Assembly: GCF_009755605.1 (NCBI RefSeq) | Contig: NZ_WPNZ01000008.1 | Span: forward strand, 1 to 64,000 | Length of the DNA stretch: 64,000 nucleotides | Source: Streptomyces typhae | GTDB taxonomy: Bacteria > Actinomycetota > Actinomycetes > Streptomycetales > Streptomycetaceae | Direction: 5' to 3' | Shown: positions 35,697 through 62,460 of the stretch, piece by piece | How the letters are laid out: every line of letters begins with the position of its first letter | How positions within the stretch are numbered: the stretch's first letter is position 1 | Translations under genes and position numbers: made by a program | Notes under the pieces: generated by a model | What the model was told of the DNA's origin: nothing | What the model saw: only the letters and a program-made list of their open reading frames with translations | The model's database searches: none

Positions 35697-35700
<4 letters not shown>
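29368..35700 (+). CDS. Non-ribosomal peptide synthetase, modules 1-2 (A-T-E, C-A(degenerate)-T)
   Basis: A 2110-residue synthetase. Domain order by residue: A 12-512, T 520-594 (Ser561 in IGGDSIQ), E 608-1083 (His743/744 in HHLTVDG), C 1088-1550 (His1238/1239 in HHAVVDG), degenerate A 1581-2006, T to 2110 (Ser2054 in LGGTSLT). With no C domain at the start it is an initiating subunit like gramicidin synthetase GrsA. I chose GTG 29368 with GGAGG 4 nt upstream; GTG 29371 is equally possible. Its stop overlaps the GTG of the next NRPS gene (GTGA), so subunits are made together. Two in-frame minisatellites (33280-33384; 34690-34752) interrupt the second module. Confidence 0.95.
29400..32615 (+). 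other. NRPS module 1: A-T-E, D-Phe-like
   Basis: The A domain has intact core motifs (YVIYTSGSTGRPKG, FDASVWELC, NAYGPTETT, MYRTGDL, GRADTQVKIHGVRIE, LTPNGKPDL with the catalytic Lys). Aligned by eye to GrsA the pocket reads D-A-W-T-V-A-A-V-C-K, essentially the Phe code (GrsA DAWTIAAICK). The E domain carries HHLTVDG, VEGHGRE, RTLGWFT and GFNYLGRF, so it should epimerise. The BacA-like operon next door suggests the true substrate may be a reduced-ring Phe analogue, which a Phe pocket could accept. Confidence 0.8.
33280..33384 (+). repeat. Seven 15-bp repeats inside the module 2 C domain
   Basis: GACGGACCGCGCGAG is repeated seven times in tandem, the seventh with one G-to-A change, encoding DGPRE x6 then NGPRE (residues 1305-1339). 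It sits after HHAVVDG, in the region between the two halves of the C domain. Near-perfect nucleotide identity implies recent expansion; being a multiple of 3 it keeps the frame. Confidence 0.95.
34690..34752 (+). repeat. Three 21-bp repeats in the degenerate A domain
   Basis: Three in-frame units of 21 bp encode AEDGAGQ, AEDRAGQ and AEDRAGQ, differing at one base position. They stand where the substrate-binding core of an A domain should be, suggesting the core was deleted and filled by low-complexity sequence. Confidence 0.9.
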
Positions 35701-54205
<18,505 letters not shown>

Positions 54206-54209
<4 letters not shown>

Positions 54210-55426
54210 CCTTGCTCGCCGACCAGTGGGCCGGAAACAGCAAGCACTTCTGGATGCGCGGGGAGCCGCCGCGGGAGCCGGTCGTGCTGGACGAGGCCTC
54301 CGGCATCTGGCACGTCTACGGATATCCGGAGGCACTCGAGGTCCTCGGCGACACGGGGGTCTACTCGTCCGAGACGGCCCGCCGGTTCGCGCCCTCGGGC
54401 GGCGAGGAGTTCGCCGAGGGCAACCTGTTCCAGCTCGACCCGCCGGACCACCGCGAGCTGCGCAGGCTGACGGCGCAGGCGTTCACCCCCCGCGTGGTCG
54501 CCGATCTGGAACCCCGCGTCGCCGAGATCACCCACGAGCTGATCGACCGGCTCCAGGGTCGGGACGGCTTCGATCTGGTGGCCGAGCTGGCCTATCCGCT
54601 GCCGATCGTCGTGATCTCCGAGCTGCTCGGCGTTCCCGCCGGCGACTACCCGCTGTTCAAGGGGTGGGTCGACGCCATGATGGCCGCGAACGGGCAGTAC
54701 GACCCGTCCGACGACCCGGAGAAACAGGCCGAGGACGCCCGCCCCCAGCTGGAGGCGTCCGACCGGATCACGGACTACCTCCTGGAGCACACGCGCGAGC
54801 GCCGCAAGCGGGGGCGCGAGGACCTGCTCACGCGCTTCGTCCAGGCCGAGGTCGACGGACAGCGGCTGACCGACCACCAGATCGCCAAGATCGGCAATCT
54901 GCTGCTGGTCGCGGGGCACACGACCACGGCGATGCTCCTGGCCAACGCGGTGCTGTGTCTCGATGCCTGCCCCGACCAGCAGGCCCTGGTCCGGGCCGAC
55001 CGCTCGCTGGTGCCCACCATGTTCGAGGAGGTGCACCGGTTCATGACGCCGGTCTCCGCCGTCTACCGGGCCACCGGCACGGACACCGAGCTGGCGGGCC
55101 GGCACATCCCCGCCGAGCGGATGGTGATGGTCTGGTGCGCCGCGGCCAACCGGGACGCCCGCCAGTTCACCGACCCGCACACCTTCGACGTCACGCGCGA
55201 TCCCAACCCGCATCTGGGTTTCGGCCGTGGCATCCACTTCTGCATCGGTGCCCCGCTGGCCCGCCTCGAGGGCCGCGTCGCCCTCGACATCCTCCTCGAC
55301 CGCTACCCCGTGCTCGGCCTCGACCCGCACAGGCCGCCGACGTTCATCCCCTCGCACGACCTGATCGGCGTCCAGGACCTGCATGTCGTGGCCGAGCCGG
55401 CCGAAGGCCGCGGCGGAGCACGCTGA
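54206..55426 (+). CDS. Cytochrome P450 (first of two)
   Basis: A 406-residue soluble bacterial P450. Heme loop FGRGIHFCIGAPLARLE with Cys346, ExxR in FEEVHRF, substrate-side helix VAGHTTTAMLL. The usual acidic residue before the conserved Thr (AGHETT/AGxDTT) is Thr here. ATG 54206 overlaps the NRPS stop, so it is translated with the assembly line, implying tailoring of the peptide or of a carrier-bound residue (hydroxylation or ring formation). It is clearly paralogous to the next P450 (shared GIWHVYGYPEA, NxxQLDPP, FTPRVVADLEP). Confidence 0.93.
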
Positions 55427-55482
55427 CCGCGCTCGCCGCACGACGGACACCCGCCACCCCATCTCCGGGTCACAGCCCGAGC

Positions 55483-55575
55483 GGACCCGAGCAAACCCGA
55501 GCGACTTCCGAGCGAACCCGAGCGAACCCGAGCGCCTTCCGAGCGAACCCGAGCGAACCCGAGCGCCTTCCGAGC
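55483..55575. repeat. Intergenic 31-bp tandem repeat between the P450 genes
   Basis: Three 31-bp units, each built from two 10-bp pieces (GAACCCGAGC or variants) and one 11-bp piece (GCCTTCCGAGC or GACTTCCGAGC), directly before the weak ribosome site GAAAGAG of the second P450 gene. The last two units are identical. It replaces the usual few-base spacing in an otherwise tightly packed operon. Confidence 0.95.
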
Positions 55576-55587
55576 GAAAGAGAATCC

Positions 55588-56781
55588 ATGAACGCGATCA
55601 CCGACTTGTGGAACGTCCACCCGCGCCACACCTGGCTGCGCGGTGAGCGACCGAGCGAGCCCGTCGAATTCGACAAGGAAACGGGCATGTGGCACGTCTA
55701 CGGGTACCCCGAGGCGGTCACCGTGCTGGGGGACCCGGCGACGTACTCCTCCGACGTGGCACGCAGGTTCGTGCCCGGTTCCGACCAGTGGGACTTCGAC
55801 GGCAATCTGACCCAGCTCGACCCGCCGGAGCACAAGAAGCTGCGCGCGCTGGTCAGCCGGGCGTTCACGCCGAAGATGGTGGCCGATCTCGAACCGAGCA
55901 TCGCCAAGGTGACCGACGAGCTGATCGACGAGCTGGAGAGCGACGAGTTCGACCTGGTGGACGCCCTCGCGTACCCCCTGCCCATGATCGTCATAGCCGA
56001 TCTGCTCGGGACGCCCCGGGAGGACCGCGACCTGATCAAGAAGTGGGCGGACGACAGCCTCGCCGAACGCGGTCAGATCAAGACCACGGACGAGGACGGC
56101 GAGCAGGCCCGCTCGATCGCCAGCCAGAGCGACGACCAGCGCAAGATGAACGACTATCTGCTGGAACACGTCATCGACCGGCGCAGGAATCCGAAGAACG
56201 ACCTGCTGACCCGCCTGGTCCAGGCCGAGGTCGACGGTGACCGGCTCACCGACAACCAGGTGGTCAACTTCACCAGCCTGCTGTTCTTCGCCGGCCACGT
56301 CACCACCACCATGCTGCTGGGCAACACGCTCCTGTGCCTGGACGCGTACCCGGAGCAGATGGCGCGGGTCCGTGCGGACCGCGGTCTGGTGCCCGCCGCG
56401 ATTGAGGAGTCGCTGCGCTGCCTCAGCCCGCTGGCCTCCGCCTACCGTGCCACCGACGCCGACGTGGAACTCGGCGGTACGCGCATCCCCAAGGACCAGA
56501 TGGTGGAGGTGTGGCTCTCCGCCGCCAACCGGGATCCCCGCCGCTTCCCCGATCCGGACACCTTCGACATCACCCGGAACCCCAATCCGCACCTCGGGTT
56601 CAGCCAGGGCGTCCACTTCTGCCTCGGCGCCCCGCTGGCCCGGCTGGAAGGACGGGTCGCCCTGAACATCCTGCTCGACCGGTTCACCGAGGTGCGCGTC
56701 GACCACGAGCGCACACCGCGGTTCCTCACCTCGCCCGACTTCACCGGGGTGTGGACGTTGCCGCTGCGCACCCGCAGGTAG
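55588..56781 (+). CDS. Cytochrome P450 (second of two)
   Basis: A 397-residue P450 similar to its neighbour across its length. Heme loop GFSQGVHFCLGAPLARLE with Cys345; the first Gly of the FGxG pattern is Ser. ExxR is EESLRCL. The I-helix reads FFAGHVTTTMLL, with Val in place of the usual acidic residue. ATG 55588 is the first in-frame start with family-like sequence after it (MNAITDLWNVHPRHTWLRGE). Tailoring of the peptide is inferred from position between NRPS and flavoprotein genes. Lack of the acid in both P450s may mean altered proton delivery or a non-hydroxylating reaction. Confidence 0.93.
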   Translation: MNAITDLWNVHPRHTWLRGERPSEPVEFDKETGMWHVYGYPEAVTVLGDPATYSSDVARRFVPGSDQWDFDGNLTQLDPPEHKKLRALVSRAFTPKMVADLEPSIAKVTDELIDELESDEFDLVDALAYPLPMIVIADLLGTPREDRDLIKKWADDSLAERGQIKTTDEDGEQARSIASQSDDQRKMNDYLLEHVIDRRRNPKNDLLTRLVQAEVDGDRLTDNQVVNFTSLLFFAGHVTTTMLLGNTLLCLDAYPEQMARVRADRGLVPAAIEESLRCLSPLASAYRATDADVELGGTRIPKDQMVEVWLSAANRDPRRFPDPDTFDITRNPNPHLGFSQGVHFCLGAPLARLEGRVALNILLDRFTEVRVDHERTPRFLTSPDFTGVWTLPLRTRR

Positions 56782-56790
56782 ACGGCCGCG

Positions 56791-57987
56791 ATGGACGACA
56801 CCTACGACGTCGTCGTGGTGGGCGCCCGCGTCGCCGGAGCCCCGACCGCCATGCTGCTGGCACGGGCGGGCTACCGGGTCCTGCTCCTGGAGCGCGGGCG
56901 CTTCCCCCGGGACACCCTGTCCACGCTGCTCATCCACCAGCCCGGGTGCGCGTTGCTCAAGCGGTGGGGCGTGCTGCCCCGGGTGGCCGCCACCGGGTGC
57001 CCGCCGATCGACCGGGTCAGCTACACCGTGGCGGATGTCCGTCTGGAGGGTTCCTCGTGGGCCGTCGACGGGGTGCGGACCGCCTTCGCGCCCCGCCGTC
57101 ATCTCCTCGACTCCCTCCTGGCCCAGGCCGCGGTCGACGCCGGGGCCGAGTTCCGCGACGAGTCCACCGTGGTCGACGTGGTCTTCGAGGAGGAGCGGGC
57201 GACGGGGGTGCGGGTGCGCTCGGGCGGAACCGAGTACACCGTGCGTGCCGCTCTGGTCGTCGGCGCGGACGGGATGCGGTCGACGGTCGCGGCCAAGGTG
57301 GGCGCGCCCGTCGAGATCGAGGACCGCAAGATGAGCTGCGCCTACTACACCTTCTGGTCGGGGCTGCCGCAGCGGTTCCGGCTGCACGAGGCGGCCGGGA
57401 GCTGGGTGGGGGCCATCCCCACCAACGACGGTGCCACGCTGGTCGGCGCGTACTTCCCGCAGCACCGGTTCGGTCAGTTGCGCGGCAACGCGCTCGGGGC
57501 GTTGCTCGACGCGGTCGGCGAGACCGCGCCGGAGCTGCGCGAGCAGATGGCCGACGGTCATATGGTCGAGCGGCTGCACGGCACGGGCGACCAGCGGAAC
57601 TTCTTCCGGAAGGCCGCAGGACCCGGCTGGGTGCTGGTGGGGGATGCCGGGCACCACAAGGACTCCATCACCGCACGGGGTATCACGGACGCTTTCCGGC
57701 AGGTCCAGTTGCTCGTCGACTGCGTCGGCGACGGACTGCACGACCCGCGGCTGCTCGGCGGTGCGCTCGACAGCTTCGCCGTGCTCCGCGACGACATGCT
57801 GATCACCGACTACCGCAACACGCTCACCACCGCCGCGCTCGCCGCGAGCAGACATCAGATCGATCTGCTCCGGGTGATCGCCGGCAGCGCCGAACTCACC
57901 GACCGCTACTTCTCGGCGATGTCCGGGGCCTGCCCGGCGGACGAGTTCGTCACGCCCGAGCTGCTCGACCTGCTGGCATCGGGGTGA
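56791..57987 (+). CDS. FAD-dependent oxidoreductase (group A flavin monooxygenase-like)
   Basis: A 398-residue flavoprotein. N-terminal FAD motif YDVVVVGARVAGAPTAMLLARAGYRVLLLERG, middle ALVVGADGMRSTVA and late VLVGDAGHHKDSITARGITDAFRQ mark the p-hydroxybenzoate hydroxylase-like fold (also shared with geranylgeranyl reductase-like proteins). It is not an ornithine N-hydroxylase type. ATG 56791 follows the P450 stop by 9 bp, so it belongs to the NRPS operon and likely oxidises the peptide or a building block. A strong terminator hairpin follows, marking the right end of the cluster. Confidence 0.88.
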   Translation: MDDTYDVVVVGARVAGAPTAMLLARAGYRVLLLERGRFPRDTLSTLLIHQPGCALLKRWGVLPRVAATGCPPIDRVSYTVADVRLEGSSWAVDGVRTAFAPRRHLLDSLLAQAAVDAGAEFRDESTVVDVVFEEERATGVRVRSGGTEYTVRAALVVGADGMRSTVAAKVGAPVEIEDRKMSCAYYTFWSGLPQRFRLHEAAGSWVGAIPTNDGATLVGAYFPQHRFGQLRGNALGALLDAVGETAPELREQMADGHMVERLHGTGDQRNFFRKAAGPGWVLVGDAGHHKDSITARGITDAFRQVQLLVDCVGDGLHDPRLLGGALDSFAVLRDDMLITDYRNTLTTAALAASRHQIDLLRVIAGSAELTDRYFSAMSGACPADEFVTPELLDLLASG

Positions 57988-57990
57988 GAA

Positions 57991-58019
57991 GGGGCCCGGC
58001 CCTCCGGGAGCCGGGCCCC
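57991..58019 (+). terminator. Terminator hairpin closing the NRPS operon
   Basis: GGGGCCCGGC pairs perfectly with GCCGGGCCCC around a 9-nt loop, starting 4 nt after the flavoprotein stop. Confidence 0.85.
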
Positions 58020-58104
58020 TCCTGCCGCAGGAGGCAGGAGGGGCGCGGGGAGCAGCGCCCCTGTCGGCGCCAACGGCCCGGACCGGCGTCCCCGACACCC
58101 TTTT

Positions 58105-58135
58105 TTGGAGCGGACGGACCTTGATCCATAGGATC
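58105..58135 (+). promoter_or_regulatory. Putative leaderless promoter of the VWA gene
   Basis: TTGGAG (58105-58110) and TAGGAT (58129-58134) are 18 nt apart, which puts the transcript start at or next to the ATG at 58141; no Shine-Dalgarno is present. The palindrome GATCC-ATA-GGATC (58123-58135) covers the -10 and may be an operator. Confidence 0.5.
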
Positions 58136-58140
58136 CGCTG

Positions 58141-59448
58141 ATGATCACCAGAAAACGGTTCGCGGTGGGGCTCAGTGCCCTCGTCGCGGCCCTGAGCATG
58201 GGGCTCGCGCCCGCGGCGGCGTACGCGGCCGACACCCCCGACGACTCCGAGACCGCCGAGGGCGGGGCGAAGCCCAAGGTCGAGCTCGTGCTCGACGTGA
58301 GCGGTTCGATGCGGGCCCGCGACATCGACGGCAAGAGCCGGATGGCCGCGGCGAAGCAGGCCTTCAACGAGGTGCTCGACGCCACCCCCGAGGACGTCGA
58401 TCTTGGCATCCGCACCCTCGGCGCCAACTACCGCGGCGAGGACCGCAGGACCGGCTGCAAGGACACCGAGCAGCTCTACCCGGTGGGCCCGCTGGACCGC
58501 GGGGACGCCAAGACGGCCGTGGCCACGCTGTCGCCCACCGGCTTCACGCCGATCGGCCCGGCGCTGCTGAAGGCCGCCGACGACCTGAAGGGCGGCGAGG
58601 GCTCCCGCCGCATCGTCCTCATCAGCGACGGCGAGGACACCTGCCAGCCCCTCGACCCGTGCGAGGTGGCGCGGGAGATCGCCGCCAAGGGCATCAACCT
58701 CACCATCGACACCCTCGGCCTGGTCCCGAACACCAAGATGCGCGCCCAGCTGAGCTGCATCGCCGAGGCCACCGGCGGCACCTACACCTCCGTCCGGCAC
58801 ACCGACGAACTCACCGACCGGGTGGGCCAGTTGGTGGACCGGGCGGCCGACCCGGCCGTCAACCCCGTCGCCGTGACGGGCGCCGACCGGTGCTCCGCGG
58901 CTCCGCAGCTGAAGCCGGGCCTGTACACCGACCGCGCCGGGTTCGGCGAGCACCGCTGGTACCGCGTGGACGTGGCGCCCGGCGAGGAGCTGCGTGCCTC
59001 GGTCAGCGTCGGCGCCGACCGGGCCGTGAACAACGACTACGGCGTGCTGTTGCGCGCGGTCACCCGGCACGACCGCGAGATCGTACGCGGCTCCGCGGCG
59101 GGCGACGGCCGGACGGACGTCCTCTCGACGGGCCTGCGCTACCCGAAGCCGGAGCGCGACGACGACAACGACTCGGGCGGCTCGGGCGACGACAAGGAGA
59201 TCGTCTGCCTCCAGGTGTCCCACTCCTACTCGCCCGCCGCGGGAGCCGCCGCCAAGGGCAAGCCCGGCCTCCCCGTCGAGCTGGCCGTCGACATCGTGGA
59301 CGCCCCCGACGGCCCCTCCGACGTGGCGGCCTTCGGCCTCGGCCGCGGCTGGTGGCTGCTCGGCGCCCTGGTGCTCACCGGTTTCGTGGGCGGTCTGCTG
59401 TGGGGCTGGCTCTCGCGCTGGCGCTTCGCTGTCTGGAGGACGAACTGA
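58141..59448 (+). CDS. Secreted, membrane-tethered von Willebrand factor A protein
   Basis: A 435-residue protein: signal peptide (about 1-30, ending AAAYA-AD), a VWA domain from about 45 to 230 with a complete MIDAS (DVSGSM, Thr in SPTGFTPIG, Asp in LISDGEDT), an extracellular domain rich in charged residues, a DDDNDSGGSGDDK loop, and a C-terminal transmembrane helix (WWLLGALVLTGFVGGLLWGWL) with a basic tail. Paired Cys (GCKDTE, CQPLDPC, SCIAEA) suggest disulfides. It overlaps the next gene by one base (TGATG), so the two products probably act together at the cell surface. Function unknown; metal-dependent protein binding is expected of the fold. Confidence 0.88.
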   Translation: MITRKRFAVGLSALVAALSMGLAPAAAYAADTPDDSETAEGGAKPKVELVLDVSGSMRARDIDGKSRMAAAKQAFNEVLDATPEDVDLGIRTLGANYRGEDRRTGCKDTEQLYPVGPLDRGDAKTAVATLSPTGFTPIGPALLKAADDLKGGEGSRRIVLISDGEDTCQPLDPCEVAREIAAKGINLTIDTLGLVPNTKMRAQLSCIAEATGGTYTSVRHTDELTDRVGQLVDRAADPAVNPVAVTGADRCSAAPQLKPGLYTDRAGFGEHRWYRVDVAPGEELRASVSVGADRAVNNDYGVLLRAVTRHDREIVRGSAAGDGRTDVLSTGLRYPKPERDDDNDSGGSGDDKEIVCLQVSHSYSPAAGAAAKGKPGLPVELAVDIVDAPDGPSDVAAFGLGRGWWLLGALVLTGFVGGLLWGWLSRWRFAVWRTN

Positions 59449-60209
59449 TGCGTACCACACGTCTCGCGGCGCTGGCCGGGCTGCTCGGCCTCGGCGCGCT
59501 GCTCACCTCCGGTGCGGCGTTCGCGGCCCCCGGCGACGGGGACGGCAAGGACGGCAAGCGCGCCGACGCGGGCACGTCCTTCCGTACGGCGACCGGCATC
59601 GAGCAGGGCCAGAAGGGCACGGCGAGCGCCTCCACCGGCGACTACCTGTACTGGTCCTTCCCCGCGGACGCCGGCCGGCGGCCCACCGTCGAGGCGACGG
59701 TGAAGCTCCCCGAGTCCGCGTCGGGCGCGTCCGGCGCGAAGTGGCGGATCGACGTGTACGACGGCCTGAGGCGCCGTCAGCCCTGCATGTACGGCATGCA
59801 GGCGCGCACGGCCACCGGCTCGGGACCGGTGGAGCTGGCCTGCACCCTGCGCACGGTGCGCGCCTGGTCGGACACGTGGGCCGACGACCCGCTGCCCGGC
59901 ACGTACTACATCCGCCTGACGGCGACCGGTCTGCGCACCGCGGACCTCGGCCAGCCGGTCACCGCCGAGGTCGAGGCGACGTCCAAGGACATCGGCGGCT
60001 CGGCGGCGGTGGACGGCACCCTGGGCGCCCCGCTCGTGCCGGGCTCCCAGCCGTCGGCCGGTGAGCCCGAGGACGGCTGGGCCTCCGGCTGGTGGACGGA
60101 CCGCTGGATCTGGACGGGAGCCGGCGGCGTACTCGCCGCCCTGGCGGGCGTCGGGGGCTACACCCTGACCCGGGGCAGGGGCCAGGTCTCCAGCCCGTCC
60201 GGCGCTTGA
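59448..60209 (+). CDS. Secreted, membrane-anchored partner of the VWA protein
   Basis: A 253-residue protein of unknown function: signal peptide (about 1-26, ALLTSGAAFA-AP), an extracellular beta-rich domain (SFRTATGIEQGQKGTASASTGDYLYWSFPADAGRR, LPGTYYIRLTATG) and a C-terminal transmembrane helix (WIWTGAGGVLAALAGVGGYTL). GGAGG is 8 nt before ATG 59448. The domain resembles the second half of the VWA protein (both contain a sugar- or peptidase-prepropeptide-like YxxW/DYLYWSF region), suggesting shared ancestry; this similarity is by eye only. Confidence 0.75.
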   Translation: MRTTRLAALAGLLGLGALLTSGAAFAAPGDGDGKDGKRADAGTSFRTATGIEQGQKGTASASTGDYLYWSFPADAGRRPTVEATVKLPESASGASGAKWRIDVYDGLRRRQPCMYGMQARTATGSGPVELACTLRTVRAWSDTWADDPLPGTYYIRLTATGLRTADLGQPVTAEVEATSKDIGGSAAVDGTLGAPLVPGSQPSAGEPEDGWASGWWTDRWIWTGAGGVLAALAGVGGYTLTRGRGQVSSPSGA

Positions 60210-60455
60210 GGCCGAGCGGGACAGGCCGCCGCTCCGCGGCGGTCTTTCCCCACCCACCCACCCTTCTCTCCCGCCCGTCGAAATCCCAGCCTGTCCGGCG
60301 CTTGAGGACGAGCGCGAAGCGCAATTCCAGCCCGTCCGGCGCCTGAGGACGAGGCGCGGAGCGCCGACAAGAGCGGGGGTCCAGGGGGCGCGGCGCCCCT
60401 GGTTACGGTGAAGGGGTGGGCCCGGGGCGCCCCGCGAGGGCACAGGCCCACCCCT
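60210..60455. repeat. Convergent spacer with dispersed hairpin repeats
   Basis: No gene is present. The spacer holds CAGCCTGTCCGGCGCTTGAG, CAGCCCGTCCGGCGCCTGAG, GGCGCGGAGCGCC and a CAGGGGGCGCGGCGCCCCTG hairpin, the same set as at 12090-12370, here between the VWA partner and HxlR genes. The repeats extend a little into both gene ends. Confidence 0.7.
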
Positions 60456-61091
60456 TCACCCCGCCCGCAGCACCTTGGCCAACGCACTGTCCCCGCTGAC
60501 AGCGATCCGCCCGCCGCGAACCCCCTCGGCCACCCCCAGAACGCCACGCCCGAGCTCGACGGCGGTCCCCGCGTCCAGGACCATCCGCGCGTCGGGCACC
60601 TCGGGCGCGGGCCCGTCCCCGTACGAGACGGCCCCGTCGCCCCCCACCCGCACATGGAACTCCCCCTCCGGCAGGTGCACCTCCAGCACACCGGCCTCCA
60701 GGCCGACGACGCCGAGGAGCGGCAGCGCGAACCAGTGCGCCCGCACCGCGTCCGTAGGGGTGCGCTCCCCGAGACCCTCGGCCCCCCACTCGGCGAGCGC
60801 CCGCAGCACGGGCAGCAACTCCCGCCCGCGCGGGGTGAGTTCGTACACGTACGCGGAGACGGGCGCGGGCATGCGCCGCCGCTCGGCGAGACCCCCCTGC
60901 TCCATGTCCTTGAGCCGCGAGGCGAGCACGTCCGTGCTGACGCCGGGCAGATCGGCGTGCAGATCCGAGTAGCGGCGCGGCCCGGCGAGCAGCTCCCGGA
61001 CGATCAGCAGGGTCCAGCGGTCGCCGACGGCGTCGAGGGCGCGGGCGGCGGCGCAGTACTGGTCGTAGCTTCGGCGCTGTCGAGGTGGCAT
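60456..61091 (-). CDS. HxlR-family regulator with C-terminal SCP2-like domain
   Basis: A 211-residue regulator. The N-terminal winged helix is classic HxlR (YCAAARALDAVGDRWTLLIVRELLAGPRRYSDLHADLPGVSTDVLASRLKDMEQGGLAERR); the C-terminal half (EVHLPEGEFHVRVGGDGAVSYGDGP) looks like the small sterol-carrier-like domain often fused to this group. It is divergent from the aminotransferase gene, with overlapping palindromes in the 84-bp spacer. Effector unknown. Confidence 0.88.
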   Translation of the reverse strand: MPPRQRRSYDQYCAAARALDAVGDRWTLLIVRELLAGPRRYSDLHADLPGVSTDVLASRLKDMEQGGLAERRRMPAPVSAYVYELTPRGRELLPVLRALAEWGAEGLGERTPTDAVRAHWFALPLLGVVGLEAGVLEVHLPEGEFHVRVGGDGAVSYGDGPAPEVPDARMVLDAGTAVELGRGVLGVAEGVRGGRIAVSGDSALAKVLRAG

Positions 61092-61122
61092 GCGTCGCAG
61101 TCTAGACAAGTTGTTGGACTTT

Positions 61123-61148
61123 CCAAGCGGCAGCTTGGTAAAACCAAG
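61123..61148. promoter_or_regulatory. Overlapping palindromes between HxlR and aminotransferase genes
   Basis: CCAAGC-GGCA-GCTTGG (61123-61138) and CTTGGT-AAA-ACCAAG (61134-61148) share the CTTGG element, giving three phased half-sites. Most likely HxlR operator sites controlling both genes. GGGAGG lies 8 nt before the aminotransferase ATG. Confidence 0.6.
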
Positions 61149-61175
61149 TAACGCACGCCACGGGAGGCACACCGC

Positions 61176-62387
61176 ATGGAGTTCCGGCAGTCGAGCAAGC
61201 TCAGCGAGGTCTGTTACGAGATCCGGGGCCCGGTCATCGAGCACGCGGACGCCCTGGAGGAGGCGGGCCACAGCGTCCTGCGCCTCAACACGGGCAACCC
61301 CGCGCTCTTCGGCTTCGAGGCGCCCGAGGAGATCGTCCAGGACATGATCCGGATGCTGCCGGGCGCGCACGGCTACACGGACTCGCGCGGCGTCCTCTCC
61401 GCCCGCCGCGCCGTCGCCCAGCGCTATCAGGCGCTCGGCATCGAGGACGTCTCCGTGGACGACGTCTTCCTCGGCAACGGCGTGTCCGAGCTGGTCACGA
61501 TGGCCGTGCAGGCGCTCCTCGAAGACGGTGACGAAGTCCTGATCCCGGCGCCGGACTTCCCGCTGTGGACGGCCGTGACGACCCTCTCCGGAGGGAAGGC
61601 CGTGCACTACCTGTGCGACGAGCAGGCCGACTGGTACCCGGACCTCGACGACATGGCGTCGAAGATCACCGACCGCACCAAGGCCGTCGTGATCATCAAC
61701 CCGAACAACCCGACCGGCGCGGTCTATCCGCGCGAGATCCTCGAAGGCATCCTCGACCTCGCCCGCAGGCACGGCCTGATGGTGTTCGCCGACGAGATCT
61801 ACGACCAGATCCTGTACGACGACGCGGTGCACCACAGCGTCGCCTCGCTGGCGCCGGACCTGGTGGTCCTGACCTTCTGCGGCCTCTCCAAGACGTACCG
61901 GGTCGCGGGCTTCCGCTCCGGCTGGCTGGTGGTCACGGGCCCCAAGCAGCACGCGCGCGACTATCTGGAGGGCCTGACGATGCTGGCCTCCATGCGCCTG
62001 TGCCCCAACGCGCCCGCCCAGTACGCGATCCAGGCGGCCCTCGGCGGCCGCCAGTCCATCCACGAGCTGACGGCCCCCGGCGGCCGCCTGTACGAGCAGC
62101 GCGACCGCGCCTGGCAGAAGCTCAACGAGATCCCGGGCGTCTCCTGCGTGAAGCCGCGGGGCGCGCTCTACGCCTTCGCGCGCCTGGACCCGAAGGTGCA
62201 CCCGATCCACGACGACGAGAAGTTCGTCCTCGACCTCCTGCTCCGGGAGAAGATCCAGGTCGTCCAGGGCACGGGCTTCAACTGGCCGCGCCCCGACCAC
62301 TTCCGCATCCTCACCCTCCCGTACGCTGACGACCTGGACGCGGCGATCAGCCGCATCGGCCGCTTCCTGAGCGGATACCGCCAGTAG
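61176..62387 (+). CDS. PLP-dependent aminotransferase (AlaA-like, class I)
   Basis: A 403-residue fold-type I aminotransferase close to the alanine transaminase AlaA. It begins MEFRQSSKLSEVCYEIRGPV, a stretch typical of AlaA, and shows INPNNPTGAVYP, FADEIYDQILYDD, the PLP Lys in FCGLSKTYRVAGFRSGW, and the phosphate and carboxylate contacts near the C-terminus (HFRILTLPY). It transfers amino groups between alanine and glutamate or related pairs. It lies outside the NRPS terminator and looks housekeeping; a part in making the BacA-derived amino acid cannot be excluded, since no other aminotransferase is in the window. Confidence 0.92.
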   Translation: MEFRQSSKLSEVCYEIRGPVIEHADALEEAGHSVLRLNTGNPALFGFEAPEEIVQDMIRMLPGAHGYTDSRGVLSARRAVAQRYQALGIEDVSVDDVFLGNGVSELVTMAVQALLEDGDEVLIPAPDFPLWTAVTTLSGGKAVHYLCDEQADWYPDLDDMASKITDRTKAVVIINPNNPTGAVYPREILEGILDLARRHGLMVFADEIYDQILYDDAVHHSVASLAPDLVVLTFCGLSKTYRVAGFRSGWLVVTGPKQHARDYLEGLTMLASMRLCPNAPAQYAIQAALGGRQSIHELTAPGGRLYEQRDRAWQKLNEIPGVSCVKPRGALYAFARLDPKVHPIHDDEKFVLDLLLREKIQVVQGTGFNWPRPDHFRILTLPYADDLDAAISRIGRFLSGYRQ

Positions 62388-62460
62388 CCCGGCCCACGGT
62401 CCGGCCGGTGGCGCCGCCCGCCGGTCCCGGCCGTCACGTCGGCAGTCGAGGAGTGCGCGA

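Noticed and set aside
56791..57987. Flavoprotein as ornithine N5-hydroxylase for piperazate
   Set aside because: Motifs are those of group A p-hydroxybenzoate hydroxylase-like proteins, not of the N-hydroxylating KtzI/SidA class, which carry separate FAD and NADPH Rossmann motifs.
61176..62387. Aminotransferase as the BacF equivalent of the peptide cluster
   Set aside because: It resembles housekeeping AlaA, lies beyond the cluster terminator and the VWA genes, and has its own HxlR control region. Kept only as a remote possibility.
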